NCBI RefSeq assembly: GCF_036567765.1
Contig: NZ_DATCTU010000081.1
Coordinates: 142,360 to 206,359 of the forward strand
Direction: 5' to 3'
Length of the DNA: 64,000 nucleotides
Source: Pseudobacteroides sp.
GTDB lineage: Bacteria; Bacillota; Clostridia; Acetivibrionales; DSM-2933
Shown piece after piece: positions 39,417-48,801 of the stretch (the first letter of the stretch is position 1; each line of letters begins with the position of its first letter). Both the position numbers and the translations under genes were made by a program. The notes under the pieces were generated by a model that saw only the letters and a program-made list of their open reading frames with translations, was not told where the DNA came from and searched no databases.

Positions 39417-40217
39417 TTAGCTTACTTTAAGCTCTAACCTTAGTTTGTCAGCTACCATTGCTATAAACTCGGAGTTTGTAGGTTTGCCTTTTCCCAAGTT
39501 CACAGTATAGCCAAAGAGAGAGTCAATAGTATCAACCTGCCCTCTACTCCATGCAACTTCAATAGCATGGCGTATTGCCCTTTCCACTCTGCTCGGCGTA
39601 GTGTTATACTCCCTTGCTATTGATGGGTAAAGCTGCTTGGTTATTGAATTTATAACATCAAGGTCTTTTACTACCATAATTATTGCATCCCTTAAATACT
39701 GATACCCTTTTATATGTGCCGGCACCCCAATTTCGTGCATTATGCTTGTTACCTCAGCTTCAAGGTTTCTAGGCGACGGAGAAAAAATAGTCGGTCTTTC
39801 GCTTGTATGGTCGGATATCAATATGGATGACTGGTTTACATCCTTTAGTTGTCTGATCCTTGAAACAAGTATATCCATATCAAAGGGCTTAACTACGTAG
39901 TATTCCGCCCCTAAAGATAAAGCACGCTGTGTTATCTTGTCCTGACCTACTGCTGATAAAATTATAAACATGGGTTTTCTACCCATCTGAATGCCATTTA
40001 CCTTTTCAAGGACTCCCAGTCCATCAAGATGAGGCATAATTATATCAAGTATGGCAATATCGGGTGCAGTGTTTACAATCAAATCAAAAGCCTCCAGGCC
40101 ATCCCTTGCTACTCCTACTACTTCAATATCACTCTGGTTGTTCAGATATTCTGCCAATATATCACCAAACTCACGATTATCATCAGCAATTACCACCTGT
40201 ATTTTTTTAGCTAACAA
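39417..40217 (-). CDS. spo0A: Sporulation master regulator Spo0A
   Basis: This response regulator commits the cell to sporulation. The protein has 266 residues. The receiver domain (about 5-125) has the acidic pocket ADDN, phospho-acceptor Asp58 in AILDIIMP, the switch serine in ILSAVG and Lys in VVKPFD. The C-terminal DNA-binding domain contains the near-invariant Spo0A segment [18 protein letters not shown]. The start is a TTG (40217) after AGGGGGAG. It lies downstream of spoIVB, the usual order in Bacilli and Clostridia. The 175-base gap to spoIVB contains its own promoter with a Spo0A box in the spacer and a palindrome, which suggests autoregulation. Confidence 0.97.
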   Translation of the reverse strand: MLAKKIQVVIADDNREFGDILAEYLNNQSDIEVVGVARDGLEAFDLIVNTAPDIAILDIIMPHLDGLGVLEKVNGIQMGRKPMFIILSAVGQDKITQRALSLGAEYYVVKPFDMDILVSRIRQLKDVNQSSILISDHTSERPTIFSPSPRNLEAEVTSIMHEIGVPAHIKGYQYLRDAIIMVVKDLDVINSITKQLYPSIAREYNTTPSRVERAIRHAIEVAWSRGQVDTIDSLFGYTVNLGKGKPTNSEFIAMVADKLRLELKVS

Positions 40218-40262
40218 TTTAACTCCCCCTCAGCTTTTGTAAAAATAATCAATTCAATAGAT

Positions 40263-40291
40263 ATTATATTTGTGTTTCGACAAAATTTCAA
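40263..40291 (-). promoter_or_regulatory. spo0A promoter with a 0A box in its spacer
   Basis: On the minus strand: -35 TTGAAA (40286-40291), 17-base spacer, -10 TATAAT (40263-40268). The spacer contains TGTCGAA (40276-40282), a perfect 0A box core. Spo0A bound between -35 and -10 would be expected to block polymerase, which suggests autorepression at this promoter. Confidence 0.7.
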
Positions 40292-40297
40292 GTACAA

Positions 40298-40316
40298 ATT
40301 GCTAAAATTTAGCAAT
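40298..40316 (-). promoter_or_regulatory. Perfect palindrome just upstream of the spo0A -35 box
   Basis: ATTGCTAAA and TTTAGCAAT flank a single central base. It lies 7 bases upstream of the -35 element, an activator-like position. The regulator is not known. Confidence 0.45.
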
Positions 40317-40391
40317 AGCTGCTTGTTTGTACCAGAATCAAACGTTTTATTTCCCAAAATATAAAATAATTTACTCAATTCCTCTGCAAAA

Positions 40392-41720
40392 TTACCCGGC
40401 TTTTACCATAACCTGTTTGCTATCTTGCAAAGCGTTTTTAAGCATCTTTTCAATAAAAATCCCGTATCCACGGGTGGGATCATTTACCAACACATGAGTT
40501 ACAGCACCAACTATCCTTCCATCTTGTATTATAGGGCTTCCCGACATACCTTGTACTATTCCTCCGGATATGTTTAGCAGCCTGGGATCTGTAACCTTTA
40601 ATACCATCCCCTTTGCACTGTCAAGTTTCTGTCTTGAGACCTTTTGAATTTCCACACTATATTCCCTGACATCTGTACCGTCAATATTGGATAGTATCTT
40701 GGCAGGACCTTCCCTCAGCTGACTTTTCAATGCAACAGGATATACCTTTCCTTCAATCCTTTCCGATGCATTACCCTCAAGACTTCCATATATACCAAAT
40801 TCCGAATTTTTATTTATTACCCCAAGTCTTTTCCTTTCCTCCATAAAAACGCCTTTCAGCTCACCAGGTGCACCTTGCTTTCCCTTCTTAACGGATAAAA
40901 TAGTGGATTCTAATATTTCACCTTGTTTTACAGGCATTATCTTTCCTGTATCAAGATCTGTTATTCCATGACCTAATGCCCCGAAACTTCCTGTGGAGTG
41001 GTCGTAAAATGTAAGAGTCCCTATACCTGCAGTACTGTCCCTTACCCACAATCCCAAATGATATTTGTTATCGTCCGATGACTTGACAGGCTTAATGTCC
41101 CTGCTAATTATTTCATCACCATGTTTAATACTTAAATGTATATTTTTCCCTTCGCTGTTATCAATCTGGTCAACAAGGTCATTTATGCTAACCAAATCAT
41201 TGCCGTTAGCTTGTAATATTAAGTCTCCAGGCTTTATACCACTCTGCTTGGCAGGATAGTTTTTGCTGCCCGATACATCTTCAACATCCGATATGCCTAT
41301 TACAAGCAACCCTTTTGTCCTTATTTTGACACCGATAGTATTTCCGCAAGCTACAATTTCCCTATTAGGAACCACATTAATTTCCATGGTCTTTACAGGG
41401 ATAATTCCGAACAAGTTCATTCTAAGGTTCACGCAACCCTGCTTTAAAGACTTTAGGGAAAAAGGATTTGAAAATCCTACATTGAGAGTACTTGCAGTTT
41501 TATGCCCCATCCTTTCTTTAATAAGGCTTATAATTCCTTCCCTATCAGTCTTTATACTGACCAAAAAAGGACTTTTAAAGTCATATGCAAAATCATCCCC
41601 TTCAGCTAGAGTCAGTTGCCCCGGTATTACAGTGAGGATTTGAGAATAACTTAATAAGACTACCAAAACACTTATTATAATGAAAATAATAATATTTTTT
41701 CTTTTATTGTTAGAATTCAT
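40392..41720 (-). CDS. spoIVB: SpoIVB serine peptidase (sporulation signalling)
   Basis: This peptidase is secreted from the forespore into the intermembrane space, where it triggers pro-sigma-K processing. The protein has 442 residues: one N-terminal transmembrane/signal anchor, a PDZ domain (about 140-215; SGIKPGDLILQANGN), and the S55 peptidase domain with the catalytic His in GALGHGITD and Ser in GMSGSPI. GGGAG precedes the ATG. It follows recN at 307 bases and precedes spo0A, the classic arrangement. Expression in the forespore under sigma-F/G is expected from the family, not shown by the sequence. Confidence 0.95.
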   Translation of the reverse strand: MNSNNKRKNIIIFIIISVLVVLLSYSQILTVIPGQLTLAEGDDFAYDFKSPFLVSIKTDREGIISLIKERMGHKTASTLNVGFSNPFSLKSLKQGCVNLRMNLFGIIPVKTMEINVVPNREIVACGNTIGVKIRTKGLLVIGISDVEDVSGSKNYPAKQSGIKPGDLILQANGNDLVSINDLVDQIDNSEGKNIHLSIKHGDEIISRDIKPVKSSDDNKYHLGLWVRDSTAGIGTLTFYDHSTGSFGALGHGITDLDTGKIMPVKQGEILESTILSVKKGKQGAPGELKGVFMEERKRLGVINKNSEFGIYGSLEGNASERIEGKVYPVALKSQLREGPAKILSNIDGTDVREYSVEIQKVSRQKLDSAKGMVLKVTDPRLLNISGGIVQGMSGSPIIQDGRIVGAVTHVLVNDPTRGYGIFIEKMLKNALQDSKQVMVKAG

Positions 41721-42027
41721 CGTTTATATCTCCCGGTACCAATGTCAAATTTTAATGTCTGGGAAATTATGATGTATCCCATACATAATTTCACATGACA
41801 AGTTTTCAATCATACAAAATCCCTTTGGGTTTTGTTCTGCCCTATGCTTAAAATTCATGATTTCAAATTAATAATCTTTACTTTGAGTTAATGATAAGTT
41901 AACCCTTTATAACTTTTATTATTCAAACAAATTAATGCATTGAAGGTAATAAAAAAACAGTCACGCTGTAAAGCCCGACTGCTTCGTAATAATTAATAAA
42001 TTGAATTTCTATTTTTATTATTTCCCA
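41721..42027. other. 307-base intergenic region between recN and spoIVB, with a recN terminator
   Basis: No gene is seen. CAGTC (41958-41962) and GACTG (41977-41981), read on the minus strand, form a stem followed by TTTTTTTATTA and should end the recN transcript. The rest is AT-rich sequence that should hold the spoIVB promoter. Confidence 0.5.
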
Positions 42028-43755
42028 TCAACTTCTGGAATTAATTTTAAACTTTTTGGCATTCCCCAGTATTTCCTCAGCATGCTTCAATGTAATATCT
42101 GAAATATTAGACCCTCCTAATATTCTTGCTATTTCATTTTTTATTTCTTTGTCACTAATCCTTCGCACACTGGTCTTTGTCAGATTGTCAATCGATTGCT
42201 TCTCTATCTGAAAATGCCCATCTGCCATGCACGCTATCTGTGCAAGATGAGTTACGCATAAGACCTGATGGCTTCCCGATATTATGGAAAGCTTTTCAGC
42301 AACCTTTTGTGCAGCCTTTCCGCTTATACCTATATCTATCTCATCAAATATCAGGGTTGGAATGTCATCAACATTTGCCAGTATGGTCTTTATGGCCAGC
42401 ATTATTCTGGACATTTCGCCTCCTGATACTATTTTGGAAAGGGGCTTTAGCGGTTCCCCCGCATTGGGGGAAATCAGAAACTCTACTTTATTAAGTCCAT
42501 TACCCCAAAATTTATACTCATCGTTTTCGTCTTTTTCAGAATTGAAGTCAATATTAACTTTGAATTGTGCTTTTTTCATTTCCAGATCTTCAAGCTCTTT
42601 TCCAATCTGCTCTTCTAATATCCGGGCTGCCTTGTTTCTTTCATCATTGAGCATTGCAGCTGTATCGTAAAGCTCAACTGCTATATTTACAAGCTTTTTA
42701 TTAAGTTCATTTACTATCTCGTCGCTTTTAATTATTTCATCGTACTCAGATTCAGCCTTTTTAAGGTATTCCAAAACATCTTCTATCGTTGCTCCGTATT
42801 TTTTCTTTAGCCTTACTATGAGGTCAATCCTTTCCTCAACCTGCTCCAATAAGTCAGGGCTATACTCGGTATTGTCCCTTTCCTTTCTTATCTGTTCAAC
42901 TACATCGTCCAACTGATAGGATATCTCCTCAAGTTTTACTGCCAGCTTTCCGTATTTCTCATCCAGCTTTGAAATTGAGCTGAGCTGCGATATTGCATCG
43001 CTCAAGCTGTCGTAAACAGAGCTTTTTATATTATTTCCCGAAAAAATATTTTCATATACTCCGGATAATGCTTCAATAATCCTTTCTGCATTGGAAAGAA
43101 CATTTCTCTGCCTGTTGAGCTCTTCGTCCTCGCCTATCTTAAGCTTTGCCTTTTTTATTTCATCTATCTGAAAGCTTAAAAAGTCAATTTTCTTCTCCCT
43201 GTCATTTTTGTCACCTGCAAGGGCCCTAACTTTGCTTTTTATATTTTTATACTCAACAAGAAGGTTTGTATACTTGTCCTTAAGATCATCTATTTGATTT
43301 GACCCGAAAGAATCCAACAGCTCTATATGGCTTTCGGTGCGGAGAAGGGACTGATTGTCATGCTGCCCGTGAACATCAACAAGCCTGCTTCCAAGCTCTT
43401 TAAGCATAGAAACAGTAACCATTTTCCCATTTATTCTGCAGCTGTTTTTTCCTGATAAGGTAAACTCCCTTGAAATAATCAAAGTTCCGTCCTCCTCAGG
43501 CTCAACCCCTATTTCTTCTAGAAAGGCCTCTATATTCTTATTTTCAATCTGAAAAACTGCTTCAACAGAGGCTTTATCCTTTCCGGTCCTTATAAGTTCC
43601 TTTGAAAGCCTCTCTCCAAGAATTGCGTTTATTGAATCGATTATTATAGATTTACCTGCCCCAGTTTCACCGGTTAATACATTTAAGCCTTTACCAACCT
43701 CGATACAAATCTTCTCAATTAAGGCAATATTCTGTATTTCAAGCTGTTGAAGCAA
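42028..43755 (-). CDS. recN: DNA repair protein RecN
   Basis: This SMC-like ATPase acts early in double-strand-break repair. The protein has 575 residues. Walker A is TGETGAGKSIIIDS at the N-terminus; a long coiled-coil middle (about 155-370) follows; the ABC signature LSxGG-like is VSGGEMSRIMLAIK and Walker B is TLIFDEIDIGISG. The start is TTG 43755 with GGAGGTGG upstream. It follows argR by 22 bases, the widespread argR-recN order. Length and motifs are normal. Confidence 0.96.
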   Translation of the reverse strand: MLQQLEIQNIALIEKICIEVGKGLNVLTGETGAGKSIIIDSINAILGERLSKELIRTGKDKASVEAVFQIENKNIEAFLEEIGVEPEEDGTLIISREFTLSGKNSCRINGKMVTVSMLKELGSRLVDVHGQHDNQSLLRTESHIELLDSFGSNQIDDLKDKYTNLLVEYKNIKSKVRALAGDKNDREKKIDFLSFQIDEIKKAKLKIGEDEELNRQRNVLSNAERIIEALSGVYENIFSGNNIKSSVYDSLSDAISQLSSISKLDEKYGKLAVKLEEISYQLDDVVEQIRKERDNTEYSPDLLEQVEERIDLIVRLKKKYGATIEDVLEYLKKAESEYDEIIKSDEIVNELNKKLVNIAVELYDTAAMLNDERNKAARILEEQIGKELEDLEMKKAQFKVNIDFNSEKDENDEYKFWGNGLNKVEFLISPNAGEPLKPLSKIVSGGEMSRIMLAIKTILANVDDIPTLIFDEIDIGISGKAAQKVAEKLSIISGSHQVLCVTHLAQIACMADGHFQIEKQSIDNLTKTSVRRISDKEIKNEIARILGGSNISDITLKHAEEILGNAKKFKINSRS

Positions 43756-43777
43756 GCCGCCACCTCCAGTAATGGTT

Positions 43778-44236
43778 CTATATATTTTTATTAGCCAACT
43801 TGTTAAATCTATTGACCATTTCTTCCGCTATTTTTTCAGCTCTGCAAATTATCATTATTGTATCATCACCAGCTATGGTTCCAAGCACTTCAGTCCACTT
43901 CATTGAGTCTATTGCCGAAGCACAGGCTTGTGCCATACCTGGAAGAGTCTTAACTACCACGATATTGTTTGCATAGTCACTTGAAACATATGACTCTGCG
44001 AATATGGTAAGAAGCCTGTTTGAAATAACACTCTCCGCTGGTGTAAACGGGGCATATTTATACCTTCCGTCTTCCATCATAACCTTAATGAGGCGGAGCT
44101 CTTTTATATCCCTTGAAACTGTAGCCTGTGTCACATCAAAGCCCAGCTCTTTAAGCTTCTCAGCAATTTCCTCCTGAGTTTCAATTTTTTCCTTTTCTAT
44201 CAATTCAAGAATTTTTGAATGTCTACTGTATTTCAT
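43778..44236 (-). CDS. argR: Arginine repressor ArgR
   Basis: This arginine-sensing hexameric repressor, also called AhrC, has 152 residues. The N-terminal winged helix (KYSRHSKILELIEKEKIETQEE..., VTQATVSRDIKELRLIKV) binds DNA. The C-terminal domain carries the arginine-binding GTIAGDDTIMI segment. The start lies inside the 3' end of nadK (14-base overlap), which implies coupling. No arginine biosynthesis genes are in the window; the position before recN is a conserved feature of Firmicutes. Confidence 0.96.
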   Translation of the reverse strand: MKYSRHSKILELIEKEKIETQEEIAEKLKELGFDVTQATVSRDIKELRLIKVMMEDGRYKYAPFTPAESVISNRLLTIFAESYVSSDYANNIVVVKTLPGMAQACASAIDSMKWTEVLGTIAGDDTIMIICRAEKIAEEMVNRFNKLANKNI

Positions 44237-45104
44237 CCTTGAATGTTTCTCCCCTCATGTAAAATTTCGACCTTAATATTTTAAAAAAATTCTTATTTGC
44301 AACCTTTATCATTTTCACCGAACAGGGAGCCTTTTTAACCTCTATGGAATATCCACCCTTTACCTCGTATCCATTCTGTCCGTCAACAGTAACCATTGCA
44401 CTATGCTCATAGCTTTCATCCACCACTACCCTAACCACTCTCTCGGCTGTAGTGATGAAAGACCTTGAATACAATATATGAGGACAAATAGGTGTAATAA
44501 CTATTATCTCCAGGTCAGGTTCCACAATGGGACCTCCCGCAGATAATGAATATGCAGTTGACCCCGTAGGACTTGATACTATAATGCCGTCTCCAGGGTA
44601 GGACTCGGCATATACGTTATTGATATAAGTTTTGAGATGAAGTATCCTTGACAATTCTCCTCTGGATATCACTACATCATTTAATGCTATGTCCTTTGCT
44701 ATTACTCCTGACTTGCTGTAAATAACAGTCTCAAGCATCATTCGCTCTTCAATAGTATACCTGTCATTTAAAATACTTTCAATTGCCGTATTTATATCCG
44801 ACTTTTCAATTTCAGTCAGAAAACCAAGGGTACCTAAATTTATCCCCAATATGGGAACATTGGCAGAATACGCATTTCTGGCCACCTTTAAATATGTCCC
44901 GTCTCCGCCTAAGCATAAAACCCCTTCAGCCTTTAAGTAAATTTCCCGTTCATCAAGTGCTTCTATATTGTGTTCCATATGAACTGCAGACGCATGAGGC
45001 ATCAAAACTCTTCCACCCAGCTCTATTATCTTATCAGCTACCAGCTTTGTAAATCTAAAATTCATATCTTTATCGGAATTTGTTATTATACCGATTGCTT
45101 TCAT
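44223..45104 (-). CDS. nadK: NAD kinase
   Basis: This enzyme phosphorylates NAD to NADP. The protein has 293 residues. The diagnostic GGDGT motif is seen in CLGGDGTYLKVAR, with NLGTLGFLTEIE and the substrate loop SSPTGSTAYSLSAGGPIV. AAGGGG precedes the ATG. It overlaps argR and lies 162 bases after tlyA, with a hairpin between them, so it may have its own promoter. The order tlyA-nadK-argR-recN is conserved in Clostridia. Confidence 0.96.
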   Translation of the reverse strand: MKAIGIITNSDKDMNFRFTKLVADKIIELGGRVLMPHASAVHMEHNIEALDEREIYLKAEGVLCLGGDGTYLKVARNAYSANVPILGINLGTLGFLTEIEKSDINTAIESILNDRYTIEERMMLETVIYSKSGVIAKDIALNDVVISRGELSRILHLKTYINNVYAESYPGDGIIVSSPTGSTAYSLSAGGPIVEPDLEIIVITPICPHILYSRSFITTAERVVRVVVDESYEHSAMVTVDGQNGYEVKGGYSIEVKKAPCSVKMIKVANKNFFKILRSKFYMRGETFKDEIQ

Positions 45105-45232
45105 TATTTCCCCTTAATGTATATTAAAAGCGTCACCAATCAATAGACAAATGTTTTGATCAATCACTTTTAATGTAGTTTTATTTTATAATAACACACT
45201 AAATGCAATTGTGAAAATAATTTTTGGTGAAA

Positions 45233-45267
45233 AGTTTAACAAAATCATTTTATGATTTTGTTAAACT
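45233..45267 (-). terminator. Hairpin directly after the tlyA stop
   Basis: A perfect 16-bp AT-rich inverted repeat (45233-45248 with 45252-45267) with a 3-base loop starts at the last base of the tlyA stop codon. On the minus strand it runs into CTTTTC. It may be a terminator or an attenuator before nadK; the stem has few G-C pairs. Confidence 0.55.
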
Positions 45268-46067
45268 CACAGATCGGTATGGGCCATAGCAACAATTTTG
45301 GAAATATCCTCATCTAAAGAAATATCACTCCCATCCAAATTTGACAGGTACAGGAGGTATTCAATATTACCTTCAGGGCCTTTTATGGGCGAGTATGACA
45401 AGCCTTTTATGGAAAATCCCAGACTTGAAGAAAACTCTGCAATACTTTTTATAACTTCTTCATGGACCTTTGGGTCTCTTACCACGCCCTTCTTCCCCAC
45501 CTTTTCTCTTCCTGCCTCGAACTGGGGCTTTATAAGGCACACCACTTCACCATTAGGATTAAGAAGTGTTTTAACCACAGGCAAAACTTTTTTGAGGGAT
45601 ATAAAGGAAACGTCAATTGAGGCAAAATTCTTGAGATCTCCCATTTCTTCAGGTTTGACATATCTGATATTGGTTCTTTCCATATTTATTACTCTTTTGT
45701 CATTTCTAAGCTCCCAGGCAAGCTGCCCATAACCTACATCAACAGCAGTAACTTCAATTGCTCCATTCTTTAGCATACAGTCTGTAAATCCACCGGTAGA
45801 AGCACCGATATCAATAGCTTTGGCACCGACAAGGCTGACATTGAAAAATTTCAATGCTTTCTCAAGCTTAAGGCCTCCCCTGCTTACATAAGGCACAGCA
45901 TTATTTTTTATTTCAATTTGTGACTCTATATCAAATTTTGAGCCTGGCTTATCTTCCTTATTTTTATTTACAAAAACAAGACCTGCCATAATAGTGCTTC
46001 GTGCTTTTTCTCTACTTTCAAAGAATCCTTTTTTAACTAATAGTATATCAAGTCTTTCCTTTTCCAA
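45267..46067 (-). CDS. tlyA: TlyA-family rRNA 2'-O-methyltransferase
   Basis: This enzyme methylates ribose on 16S/23S rRNA and is often labelled hemolysin A. The protein has 266 residues: an N-terminal S4 RNA-binding domain (ERLDILLVKKGFFESREKA) and an FtsJ-type methyltransferase with the SAM site AIDIGASTGGFTD. I start at TTG 46067 with GGAGG 7 bases upstream, giving a family-like MEKERLDILL; the frame is open to 46100 but that would overlap the PilZ gene stop. It follows the PilZ gene by 19 bases, so the two are cotranscribed. Confidence 0.94.
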   Translation of the reverse strand: MEKERLDILLVKKGFFESREKARSTIMAGLVFVNKNKEDKPGSKFDIESQIEIKNNAVPYVSRGGLKLEKALKFFNVSLVGAKAIDIGASTGGFTDCMLKNGAIEVTAVDVGYGQLAWELRNDKRVINMERTNIRYVKPEEMGDLKNFASIDVSFISLKKVLPVVKTLLNPNGEVVCLIKPQFEAGREKVGKKGVVRDPKVHEEVIKSIAEFSSSLGFSIKGLSYSPIKGPEGNIEYLLYLSNLDGSDISLDEDISKIVAMAHTDL

Positions 46068-46086
46068 ACTACTTCCTCCAAACATC

Positions 46087-46755
46087 CTAGTAGATGGCAC
46101 TCAACCCATAATTTGAGCAAAACCTTGCAAAGTTGCTCTCCATCTTTATTTTTTCTTGCTTTATTATTACAAGAATCTGCTGTTTTTCATCCTCAGTAAG
46201 GTTAAAAAACTTTAGCCCATATTCTATTTTGTAGTCCAAAGTTTTTTTATTTCTTGCTATTTGTGCGAAACCACTGAAATTCATGGAACCAAAAGCTGTA
46301 AACACAAGTCTTATGTTGGCATTCATATTTATTTGATCCTTGCATATTATAGCAGTCCCGGACTCGCTTAAATCATTTATTATTCCGATATATTCAAAAT
46401 TCTCATCAATTCCTATAATCTTGCAAAAATAACTTGCATCGTATCTGGCCGATTCTCTCATATCCTGAAACACATCTATCTTTATTGCCTTTAATTTTAT
46501 TGTTTGAGGAAGAGCTAAGGATATATCTTCCACCATGCAAGTCAGGGTTATTATACTCTTACCCATATTAAATTTGCATTTTACAAAATCATTTATCAAA
46601 ACCGAGGAAGCCAGCAAATCTTGAGTAACGGGCATGATAAGAGAATCCCTATTCACTCTTAAAAATGTATTCATAGACCAGGAATTGTTCTGGCTTGTCT
46701 GCACCCTTACAAAAAGTCCTGGTCGTAATAAAGCCATTACCTGTGATACATCCAA
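46087..46755 (-). CDS. PilZ-domain cyclic-di-GMP-binding protein, YcgR-like
   Basis: This cytosolic protein of 222 residues has an N-terminal YcgR-like beta domain (about 5-100) and a C-terminal PilZ domain. The c-di-GMP-binding signature is present: RESAR (RxxxR) followed by NDLSESG (D/NxSxxG). YcgR-type proteins act as brakes on flagella or control secretion and matrix production when c-di-GMP is high. The start is TTG 46755 after GGAGGAG. It is inserted between dxs and tlyA, whose functions are unrelated. Together with the HD-GYP protein at 14635-16452 it shows that c-di-GMP signalling operates here. Confidence 0.9.
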   Translation of the reverse strand: MDVSQVMALLRPGLFVRVQTSQNNSWSMNTFLRVNRDSLIMPVTQDLLASSVLINDFVKCKFNMGKSIITLTCMVEDISLALPQTIKLKAIKIDVFQDMRESARYDASYFCKIIGIDENFEYIGIINDLSESGTAIICKDQINMNANIRLVFTAFGSMNFSGFAQIARNKKTLDYKIEYGLKFFNLTEDEKQQILVIIKQEKIKMESNFARFCSNYGLSAIY

Positions 46756-46800
46756 GATAGCTCCTCCTTTTTATACTGTTATCCTTATATTGTGGTGAAT

Positions 46801-48669
46801 TTACTTCTTTTTAAACATTTTAAGAACTTCTCCAACCAAGGAGTCTGCATCAAGTTTGTATTTTTTAAAAAGCTCGTTTTTAGAGCCATGGATGATAGGT
46901 TGATCCGGAAAACCAAAGAGCCTTGATTTGACATTGATTCCTCTTTGATTTATCATCTCCAGGACGCTGCTGCCAAACCCTCCGGTTATTGTGTTGTCTT
47001 CTAATGTAATCATTCTTTTTGTTTTCATGACTGAATTGACAATAAGCTTAACATCCAAAGGCTTCACAAACCTGGCATTAATAAGCTCAACAGAAACTCC
47101 AAGCTTTGTAAGCTCCTCTGTAACTTTTAGTGCTGTTTCAAACATTGTCCCTATGGATAGGAAGGTCAGATCATTTCCTTCCTTACAGAGAAGGCCTTGG
47201 CCTAGCTTGACTTCATCACCCTCCAAGAGACACTCCTGTCCTTTACCCCTTGGATACCTTATGGCAACAGGGCCATTATGCTCACAAAATGCAAACTTAA
47301 GCATTTTTCTCATTTCTTCATAATCACATGGTGCCATCACCGTAAAATTGGGGATATGGCTTAAAAATGACAGATCATACAATCCCTGGTGAGTTTCTCC
47401 GTCGTCGCCTACAATTCCTGCCCTGTCTACTCCAAAAACAACATGAAGATTCTGCAGGGCAACATCATGAAGCAACTGATCATATGAACGCTGTAAAAAA
47501 GAAGAATACACCGCAAAAACAGGTTTGAGGCCGTTCCTTGCCAGACCTGCTGCAAAAGTAACCGCATGCTGCTCAGCTATTCCCACATCAAAGAACCTGT
47601 CATTGAATTTCTTAGAGAACTGTTCAAGTCCGGTACCGTTAGGCATGGCTGCAGTTATGGCGACAATCTTCTCATCATTTTGAGCAAGGTTTATAAGCTC
47701 ATTTCCGAATATATTAGAATATGAAGGACCTCCGGTTGAAAGCACTTCTCCTGTTTCAATTTCAAATGGTGATATTCCATGATAAAGATGCGGACTTTCT
47801 TCTGCAAAGGTATAACCCTTTCCTTTCTGGGTGCACACATGGAGCAAAATAGGACCTTTCATAGTTTTAGCCCGTGACAGTACCTTATTAAGCTCCGCAA
47901 GGTCATGGCCATCTATAGGGCCAAAATACTTAAAGCCTAGCTCCTCAAAGAATATGCCCGGCATAATCATGTATTTTACAGATCCCTTAACCCGGCCTAA
48001 AGCCTTGGCAGCACTTTTGCCTATAGCAGGGATTTTGCTTAATATGATATCCAAATCCTCTTTTACCTTAAAATAAAAGGGTTCTGTTCTAATTTTACTT
48101 AAATACTTTGAAAGTCCTCCTACATTCTTTGATATGGACATCTCATTGTCATTGAGTATAACAATAAGATTATTGGGAGACCTTCCGGCATCATTTAATG
48201 CTTCAAATGCCATCCCTCCGGTCAATGCACCATCACCGATAACTGCTATAACCGAATACTTCTCCTTCTTGATGTCCCTGGCCTTTGCTATGCCTAAAGC
48301 TGCTGAAATAGAGGTACTGCTGTGTCCTGTATTAAAGCTGTCATGTTCGGATTCATCGACTTTAGGAAAGCCCGATATGCCGTCCAACTGTCTTAATGTG
48401 CCAAACTTGTCCTTTCTGCCCGTAATAATCTTATGTACGTATGATTGGTGACCTACGTCCCATATTATTTTGTCATCAGGAGTGTTAAACACACTGTGGA
48501 GAGCTAGTGTCAACTCTACAACCCCAAGGTTTGAAGCCAGATGTCCTCCTGTTTTTGACACATTATCTATTAGAAACGCCCTGATTTCTGCGGCAAGTTC
48601 TTCAAGCTCATTTATTGAAAGCTTCTTTATGTCATCCGGTGAGCATATATCATTTAAAATACCACCCAA
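46801..48669 (-). CDS. dxs: 1-Deoxy-D-xylulose-5-phosphate synthase
   Basis: This is the first enzyme of the MEP isoprenoid pathway. It joins pyruvate and glyceraldehyde-3-phosphate using thiamine diphosphate. The protein has 622 residues. Landmarks: SNLGVVELTLALH, the ThDP/Mg motif GDGALTGGMAFEALNDAG, IGIAEQHAVTFAAGLA with the catalytic Glu, and DRAGIVGDDGETHQG. The start is a TTG (48669) shortly after AAGG. It lies 132 bases after ispA, so two isoprenoid genes are adjacent, and 45 bases before the PilZ gene. Confidence 0.96.
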   Translation of the reverse strand: MGGILNDICSPDDIKKLSINELEELAAEIRAFLIDNVSKTGGHLASNLGVVELTLALHSVFNTPDDKIIWDVGHQSYVHKIITGRKDKFGTLRQLDGISGFPKVDESEHDSFNTGHSSTSISAALGIAKARDIKKEKYSVIAVIGDGALTGGMAFEALNDAGRSPNNLIVILNDNEMSISKNVGGLSKYLSKIRTEPFYFKVKEDLDIILSKIPAIGKSAAKALGRVKGSVKYMIMPGIFFEELGFKYFGPIDGHDLAELNKVLSRAKTMKGPILLHVCTQKGKGYTFAEESPHLYHGISPFEIETGEVLSTGGPSYSNIFGNELINLAQNDEKIVAITAAMPNGTGLEQFSKKFNDRFFDVGIAEQHAVTFAAGLARNGLKPVFAVYSSFLQRSYDQLLHDVALQNLHVVFGVDRAGIVGDDGETHQGLYDLSFLSHIPNFTVMAPCDYEEMRKMLKFAFCEHNGPVAIRYPRGKGQECLLEGDEVKLGQGLLCKEGNDLTFLSIGTMFETALKVTEELTKLGVSVELINARFVKPLDVKLIVNSVMKTKRMITLEDNTITGGFGSSVLEMINQRGINVKSRLFGFPDQPIIHGSKNELFKKYKLDADSLVGEVLKMFKKK

Positions 48670-48801
48670 AAACCTTCATCTCTCTTTCGGTTTATCTTTT
48701 CTATATAAATTACCATTAAGTAAAAATTATAGCACAAAAGTATTCATCGCTCAATAAATTATCGGCATTATGCTCATTAATGATTAAGAAAACTATTAGG
48801 T

